From contig OUQQ01000260.1 in assembly GCA_900404475.1 (NCBI GenBank), positions 1 to 25,434 on the forward strand: a DNA stretch of 25,434 bases, given 5' to 3'. Positions 20,398-25,434 of this stretch are shown piece by piece (within the stretch, counting starts at the first letter, position 1; each line of letters begins with the position of its first letter). The notes under the pieces are model-generated. The model saw nothing but the letters and a program-made list of their open reading frames with translations. It did no database searches and had not been told where the DNA came from. The stretch is from Spongospora subterranea. Taxonomy: Eukaryota; Endomyxa; Phytomyxea; Plasmodiophorida; Plasmodiophoridae. A program made the position numbers and the translations under genes.

Positions 20398-20825
20398 TGT
20401 CCACAAGGGTTGCAGTGATTCTTGGCCCCTTTTATGAGTGATTCGCTAACGGACGAAGGAGCGTTAACGCCCGTTTGATCGACGGTCAAATAGTCAGGAG
20501 ATCTATCGAGAAGAGGTTTATTTATGGAGCAATTGTGCTGACCGGTTTGACAGACCCCAGTCAGATACCATTGTGGTATTCGCTGGCCAACTAACGATAC
20601 AAGTGGCCACGTGATCCGACTTGACCGCCCTGTAACGATGTCAACTGCCAAAAATGGGGTTCAGCCCCCAATCTGGTGTAGAAAGGGAAAAAGGAGATAA
20701 GGAAGGAATGATGGAAAAGATTAGTGTTCAAGGGGATCCAGGGTCGTTGGAACTCGGTTCGATCGCTTGGGAATATGACCCCATTGTAGTGTTTCCCTGA
20801 AAACGCCCGTCGACAATGTCACCTT
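20398..20825. other. ceramide synthase upstream region
   Basis: No gene was recognised. The minus-strand frame here (20394-20651) lacks an ATG start and any family match and is probably 5' leader/promoter DNA of the ceramide synthase gene. Confidence 0.4.
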
Positions 20826-21431
20826 GGAGAGCTATCTTTAAGGTTTACCGCAGAGCCACGAGATCATTCATGACTTAAGCCATATACAGTTTTATTTCAA
20901 TCTGACAAACAAGAGAACGAGCCAACCTGATTGTTCGCCTCACCAAAAACTGATTGTACCAGCTCAAATACCCGACAGAACTGCAGAATTCGAGCCTTAT
21001 CTGGGAATCGGGTGAAACAGTTTGCGTTGGGATACCTTCCGGGATGGATCCTGCAATCGTTGGACTTCATCTTCGAGACAGCGCTAAAACGTCAGCCTTC
21101 AGCAACTGATGCCGATGGCGTTAAAAATGGTTGTAGTCCCCCACGAGTTCTTCCTCCTCAACCATCATCGAGATTCGCTTCTCAGTACTTAACGGTACGT
21201 CGCTATGATTCTAATGAGAGTTGAGAATTGGGCTGTGTAGCAGCCAATAACATAATTATCGCCTCGAATTCTGCAGTTATGTGGAGCAGTTTTTCTGGTG
21301 CAACCGATCTGACTCCTCGAGAGACCGCTCCGGCCATTGGTGAGGCGAACAATCTGGTTATAAAACTGTATATGGCCTTGAGTGGTAAATGATGTCGTTG
21401 CTCTATGGTAGAGTATTAAAGATAGCTCTCC
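20826..21431. repeat. inverted repeat, ~175-bp arms, of a decayed coding sequence
   Basis: The left arm (20826-21000) and right arm (21255-21431) are imperfect reverse complements. Exact blocks are GGAGAGCTATCTTTAA at the outer ends, CCATATACAGTTTTAT in the middle, ATTGTTCGCCTCACCA, and CTGCAGAATTCGAG near the inner ends. Each arm has its own insertions: ~27 bp in the left after 20896 and ~30 bp in the right near 21310-21338. Both encode the same peptide elements in opposite orientation (for example IVRLT). It is therefore an inverted pair of old copies with ~255 bp between them. Confidence 0.75.
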
Positions 21432-21870
21432 ATCCCTGTCCTGAAGTTTTGCATTTGTGTAATGTCGGTGAAGCGGGAGATCCTTCCCATGGAGATATAG
21501 GACAGAGTTTTCAACCCAAATGTGAGAATTATTGTCGGTACCGTCAAACTTGGGTATTTCTACCAAATCGAATACTGACACATTTGCTTTCGTCTTGGTG
21601 CCAGAACGCTCTCCAGGTCATTGTGGATTGTAGCTCCTTATGTTGCTGTAACCGCTCGATCTTGTACTAGCGCCATGCCGGGACTCTTAATTTCATCGTA
21701 TTCGAAGAATAGAAGTTTTGCCTGTGGTGTAGAGGTTTTTCATGTCCGGGTATTTGCTGGTTCCAATAAGGTAGGGATCACGTCTGGAACAAAATCGCTG
21801 TTGGCCAGATACTTTCAAGGAACAACTTTAGATCTGTGCACTAAATTGTTTGCGAATTTCCAGTAAATCA
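21189..21870 (-). pseudogene. decayed coding sequence of unknown family
   Basis: On the minus strand 21596-21189 is open for about 130 residues without an ATG. It includes VEIPKFDGTDNNSHIW and ENSVLYLHGKDLPLHRHY, a Tyr- and strand-rich sequence. Further upstream (21870-21650) another protein-like frame is broken by stops (SDFVPDVIPTLL, LLFFEYDEIKSPGMALVQ). The homologous inverted copy at 20826-21000 carries stops as well. I recognise no family; transposon or captured gene origin is possible. Confidence 0.35.
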
Positions 21871-22125
21871 CAGAATTGGGGTTCTTCTAAGACTTAATAT
21901 TGGCTGTGAACAAAACTATCGCCCCATAGCCAGATGATGCTAAACACACTTGGACAAAGTTGAGAGGATAAAGTGGTGTCGGTGTGTGATAGGCCGTGAC
22001 GGTGTCCGTGACGGCGGAGTTTCTGACAATGACGAGTGTCAGTTGAGGGCGCCTGGAGCTGGTTTATCGCCCAGGGTGTTCAAATCCAAAGGGGTATCCG
22101 ATTACCCCTATACCCCCCTAATATC
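21871..22125. other. NOP9 upstream region
   Basis: No independent gene was found. The NOP9 frame is open upstream to about 22036 but contains no ATG there, so this is treated as promoter and leader. A short upstream ORF (ATG at 22029, five codons, stop) precedes the chosen start. Confidence 0.4.
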
Positions 22126-24169
22126 ATGATAGACACAGGGGTGTTTGTGATTGACGAATCCTGTAAAGGGGACCGATTAGACCCATCATTAATATCGTAT
22201 TATCACTCGTTATCGAACCTGTTCAACACGAACCCGGACGATGTCGACCTGGAGATGGCGTCCAATCGAGGGGTGTACGATGCCGCTCCATACCTATATC
22301 GATTATGTGTTAATCGCCAAGGGAGTTTGGCCCTTGAGAAGGTTATTCTTTCCGCTGGTTTTCTGCCGTTTATTCATAGTATCTGATTATGATAATCAGA
22401 TGATTGGGGCGTGTTCGCCATATCATTGCCGTCTATTCACCAGTCGAGCGATCCAGTTTCTATTGCCGTTCTGTGTCGACCGTTGCGCTTCGCACGTTAT
22501 TGAGGCGATCCTAAAGCGAAGCGACACGATCATGGGCACGGCCGACGATCGTGGCGATAATGATGACGATCACGACGATGGCGAGATCGGATCGATGAGC
22601 GATTTCGTTCGCGACATGGCGATGACGATGACCCCTCACATCATCGATCTGTTCATGAACACCGCCTCAACCCACGTCGCTCGCCGCCTGATCACCCTGC
22701 TCTCGTCCCGGTTCCCTGGTGTATTGTGCTCCTGGGCCCGTCAGATCATCTGGCAAGGAGGGGATCAGGTCCCGATAACGGAACCGCAACAGCACCTCGT
22801 ATCGATGGCGTGTCATCCCCAGGGATCCGCTTCCCTTCAGGCGTTGATCACCACCCTCACCGCCTCCCACGATAACGCCCATCTCATTCACCATCTCCAG
22901 CTCTCGCTCTGGTCGACCTATCCCGAGCTATTACCCCTGGCCCAGGACCGATCCGCTTCCCACCTTGTCCAATCGATCGTGGCCAACGTCTCCGACCAGG
23001 TCTTCTTCGCTCTATTCTCCCGATCATTCCTTGGCCATCTCTTGGCGCTATCCACAGGAATATCATCGAATCACGTGCTCCAGACGTTATTATCCTCGAT
23101 CCGCGATGCCGCCCAATCCCAGCTTTGTATCAACGAGCTCCTCCCATCGTGCCAGCACCTTCTCGACACGAACCGACCCGGTGTGGTCCTGGCGCTAATC
23201 GATCTCTCCAACCGTTATCAATCTCAGCAATCGGCCGTCGTTCGTCAGATCTACAAATCTGTTGGTATTGTGGATCCGTCATCGGACCCATCGTTAGCCC
23301 GTGTTCTGTTGGATCGTTATGGCGATATCGGTAGTCGTATGATCCAATCCCTGGTCGCCATGACCGATAACCAGATCATCATCTCCAGTTTCATGTCGTC
23401 CGGTTCACAATGGATTATCGATCAATCACACCATAAATCGTTCAGTCACGCCGTTGATGCCGTTTTGCGATCGCCACGAGTCTCGACCAAGATGATCAGG
23501 ACGATCATCAAAGATGTGTCGGGATCGGGGGCGTTGGTCAATATGGCCATGAACGTCTCGGGATCGTATTGTCTGGAGACGTTATATGGGAAAGCGGATC
23601 TATCGTCAAAGGAGATCATCGTCAATGAACTCGCTGATCATCAACGACAATTGGCGGCCAATCGATATGGGGCGGTGATATTAGGGAAACTGAAGATCGG
23701 GGATTACAAGAAGAAGGGAGCGAAGGAATGGGTCCAGAACGAGGAAAGAGGCGCTAGAACTACTAAGGCGTTCGAGGAGATTGTGAAAGAAGAGAGCGAA
23801 CAGGATAAATTATTGGGGAAATTGGGTGTTGGAAATGGGGAAATAGAGAAGAAAAAGAAGGTGAAACGGGCGAAGAAGGGCGATGATGATGATGATGATG
23901 GCGCAGAGATGGAAACGATTCACGATCAGGATGCGGAAAGGCAAATGGAGACCATCTGGAGGGACGAGAGCAGGAAAAGGAAGAGCAACGGGACGATGGT
24001 GAAGAAGGAGAAGAAGAGCGAGAAGAAAAAGAAGACGGGGCAGAAACCGAACGAGATTGGGGATACTGGCGATGTTGAGATCAAAGGGAAACACATTCCT
24101 CGTGATGTTAATAATGTATTGAATGCGATTAAAGCGGTCAGGAAAACCAAGAAATCACGAAAGGGATAA
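22126..24169 (+). CDS. NOP9: NOP9, Pumilio-repeat ribosome assembly factor
   Basis: Two exons (22126-22341 and 22400-24169, one 58-nt intron) give 661 residues, close to the ~640-670 of NOP9 proteins. Pumilio-like helical repeats run through residues ~15-510: NRQGSLALEK, FCVDRCASHVIEAIL, HPQGSASLQALI, DRSASHLVQSIV, SSNHVLQTLLSS, RYGDIGSRMIQS, HKSFSHAVDAVL, VSGSYCLETLY and ANRYGAVILGKLKIGDYKKK. The last repeat with Y(K)KKG..EW is characteristic of NOP9. An acidic insert (~120-134) splits an early repeat. The tail (~540-661) is strongly Lys/Glu-rich with a D-run and KKEKKSEKKKKT, a nucleolar-type charge tail. NOP9 binds pre-18S rRNA in the small-subunit processome. The first in-frame ATG (22126) is used; an upstream exon cannot be excluded. 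Confidence 0.9.
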
Positions 24170-24439
24170 TAATAAATAGATCTGGACCTATAAAACAGGT
24201 GATATGTGATTCATTTGGCGATAGCGATATTTCAGCGGATTGATATTATTGATCCCGAACCGCCTTTTGCTATCGGTGGGTGATGATAATAAGGGCGGTG
24301 ATGGTATCGATCGCTACAATGGTACTAGTAATCGAATTGGCCCATAATAATCCATGACAACAATTTGTTGAGATCCTAAACCGCGATCATGATTGGATGA
24401 TATCACCAGATGGAATCCGATTGATTATCCAGACCGGCA
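24170..24439. other. intergenic spacer NOP9 to coiled-coil gene
   Basis: There are 270 bp with an AATAAATAG just after the NOP9 stop (about 24169-24180) that may act in polyadenylation, then a short promoter region for the next gene. Confidence 0.4.
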
Positions 24440-25434
24440 ATGAACACAGATCACGGGAACCTCCGACAACGGCCATCGGGGACAGGTTCGGATTCACTAA
24501 ATTCTGAACGAGAGATTGAGGAATTATGGAGATTAACACATAATGGGAAATTAGCGAGTGATTTGGACGATGATGATGAAGTGTTCAGAAAGACCTGGGA
24601 GAGAATATCGTCTGAGAATACGGGACAGGGACAGGATGAACTGATTGAACGGGCGTGGGAGGAGGGTGGAGCGGAGATGGCGATAGAGGAGGAACAGGAA
24701 CAGGATCAGGAACAGGAACAGGAAAAGGGGGATAGAGAGATGTGGGCGGTATTGGGGAACGGGGAGATTGACCAGGAAGATGACGATGACGATCAGGATC
24801 ACGATCTGGAACAAACGGTGAGTGGTCTGGTCAAGGAGCTGGAACAGGAACCGGTTGACCAGAACAATAAGGACGGAGGATTCCTCAAACGGAATCGGCA
24901 ATGGATCAACAGGAGACAGAAGAGGATTGAGCAACTACAGGACCAGCTGAGCGGTAAAGACGGTGTCGGAGAGAGACGATCGGGACGAACCGATCGACGT
25001 CAACACCGACAGAGGGATCGTCAACAGGACCATAATCGACTAGGATATATCGACCGATTAACCCAATGGAACGATCGTAAACAGCGCCATATTCAACAGC
25101 TGATCTCATCGAAACAGGCGGACGACGTTAAAGAGTGCACGTTCCAGCCGGATCTGTCCCAAACCCATTCGTCGCCGTCGTCGCAGGCCGTTCATGGATC
25201 TGGATCATTAGCGCTAACGGCGATGGCTCGATCCGCTGCCCAAGCGCGCCTAGAACTGATCCGATTAGCCGCTCAGGAACGAGAGATTGAGGAATGCACA
25301 TTCCGTCCTGTTCTTAATCATCATAGCCGGGTATTAGCTCAACGCGCCAGTAAATCATTTCGCCCAAAACGGGCGGAACCGGTCCCGAATCAGGATGACG
25401 ATAAAGGGTGCACATTCCGGCCAGAGATCACGAG
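24440..25434 (+). CDS. coiled-coil protein with CTFxP repeats (5' part)
   Basis: The frame is open from ATG 24440 to the right edge (331 codons, no stop), so the gene is truncated by the window. The N-terminal ~140 residues are very acidic with an EQ hexamer-coded repeat (EEEQEQDQEQEQEK, coded by GAACAG-type units at 24690-24725) and a DDDDDQDHD run. A basic helical part follows (RRQKRIEQLQDQL, RKQRHIQQLI). Then the motif [EG]CTF.P occurs three times: KECTFQPDL, EECTFRPVL and KGCTFRPEI. The first two are ~60 residues apart and the last two ~40. ECTFxPxI repeats are known from large coiled-coil proteins of many protists, often cytoskeletal. I assign no precise function. Near 24817 GTGAGT could be mistaken for a donor, but no suitable acceptor is needed because the frame is open. 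Confidence 0.75.
   Translation, partial: MNTDHGNLRQRPSGTGSDSLNSEREIEELWRLTHNGKLASDLDDDDEVFRKTWERISSENTGQGQDELIERAWEEGGAEMAIEEEQEQDQEQEQEKGDREMWAVLGNGEIDQEDDDDDQDHDLEQTVSGLVKELEQEPVDQNNKDGGFLKRNRQWINRRQKRIEQLQDQLSGKDGVGERRSGRTDRRQHRQRDRQQDHNRLGYIDRLTQWNDRKQRHIQQLISSKQADDVKECTFQPDLSQTHSSPSSQAVHGSGSLALTAMARSAAQARLELIRLAAQEREIEECTFRPVLNHHSRVLAQRASKSFRPKRAEPVPNQDDDKGCTFRPEIT

Noticed and set aside
20755..20775. tRNA B-box-like GGTTCGATC
   Set aside because: No matching A box, no cloverleaf and no T-run after it.
24551..25109. Minus-strand ORFs rich in Leu/Ile/Phe
   Set aside because: They are antisense shadows of the acidic, Glu/Asp/Gln-rich plus-strand gene; the hydrophobic composition is the expected complement.

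Overview
The window is nuclear DNA of a eukaryote. Six protein genes can be read through, and four of them contain 23 short introns. All 23 obey GT-AG, lie between 50 and 68 nt, and preserve the reading frame of a recognisable family on both sides. Tiny uniform introns, closely packed genes, a Stowaway-ended DD39D mariner and Ty3/gypsy relics fit a compact protist genome. I cannot name the lineage from sequence alone.

Layout. 1-10.3 kb is a repeat-rich accessory zone. It holds a decayed and an intact copy of a capsid-like coiled-coil ORF (about 225-560 and 2712-3677, minus strand), a possible small secreted cysteine-containing protein (4092-4449, minus), and a shattered Ty3/gypsy element (about 4745-7163). 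A roughly 850-bp inverted repeat (7608-8456) abuts a 5'-truncated DD39D mariner transposase whose 3' end is a Stowaway-type terminus (9327). Two hairpins follow (9879-9910 and 10175-10297). A small basic protein (10340-10606, minus) separates this zone from the genes.

11.5-25.4 kb is gene-rich. The order is: an ammonium transporter whose cytoplasmic tail is spliced in frame to a complete RGS domain (11540-14139, plus); cathepsin C/dipeptidyl peptidase I (14289-16125, minus, convergent); an LRRC40-like leucine-rich repeat protein (17819-18856, plus); ceramide synthase (19199-20397, minus, convergent); an inverted pair of decayed copies of an unknown coding sequence (20826-21431); the pre-rRNA processing factor NOP9 (22126-24169, plus); and the 5' part of a coiled-coil gene with repeated CTFxP motifs that runs off the window (24440 onward, plus).

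The genes are housekeeping functions in separate pathways (lysosomal proteolysis, sphingolipid synthesis, ribosome assembly) and do not form a functional cluster. The outstanding item is the ammonium transporter-RGS fusion. It would place a GTPase-activating domain for G-alpha on the regulatory tail of an ammonium channel, a plausible ammonium-sensing 'transceptor'. Its upstream region carries three spaced copies of a GATA-containing 11-mer.
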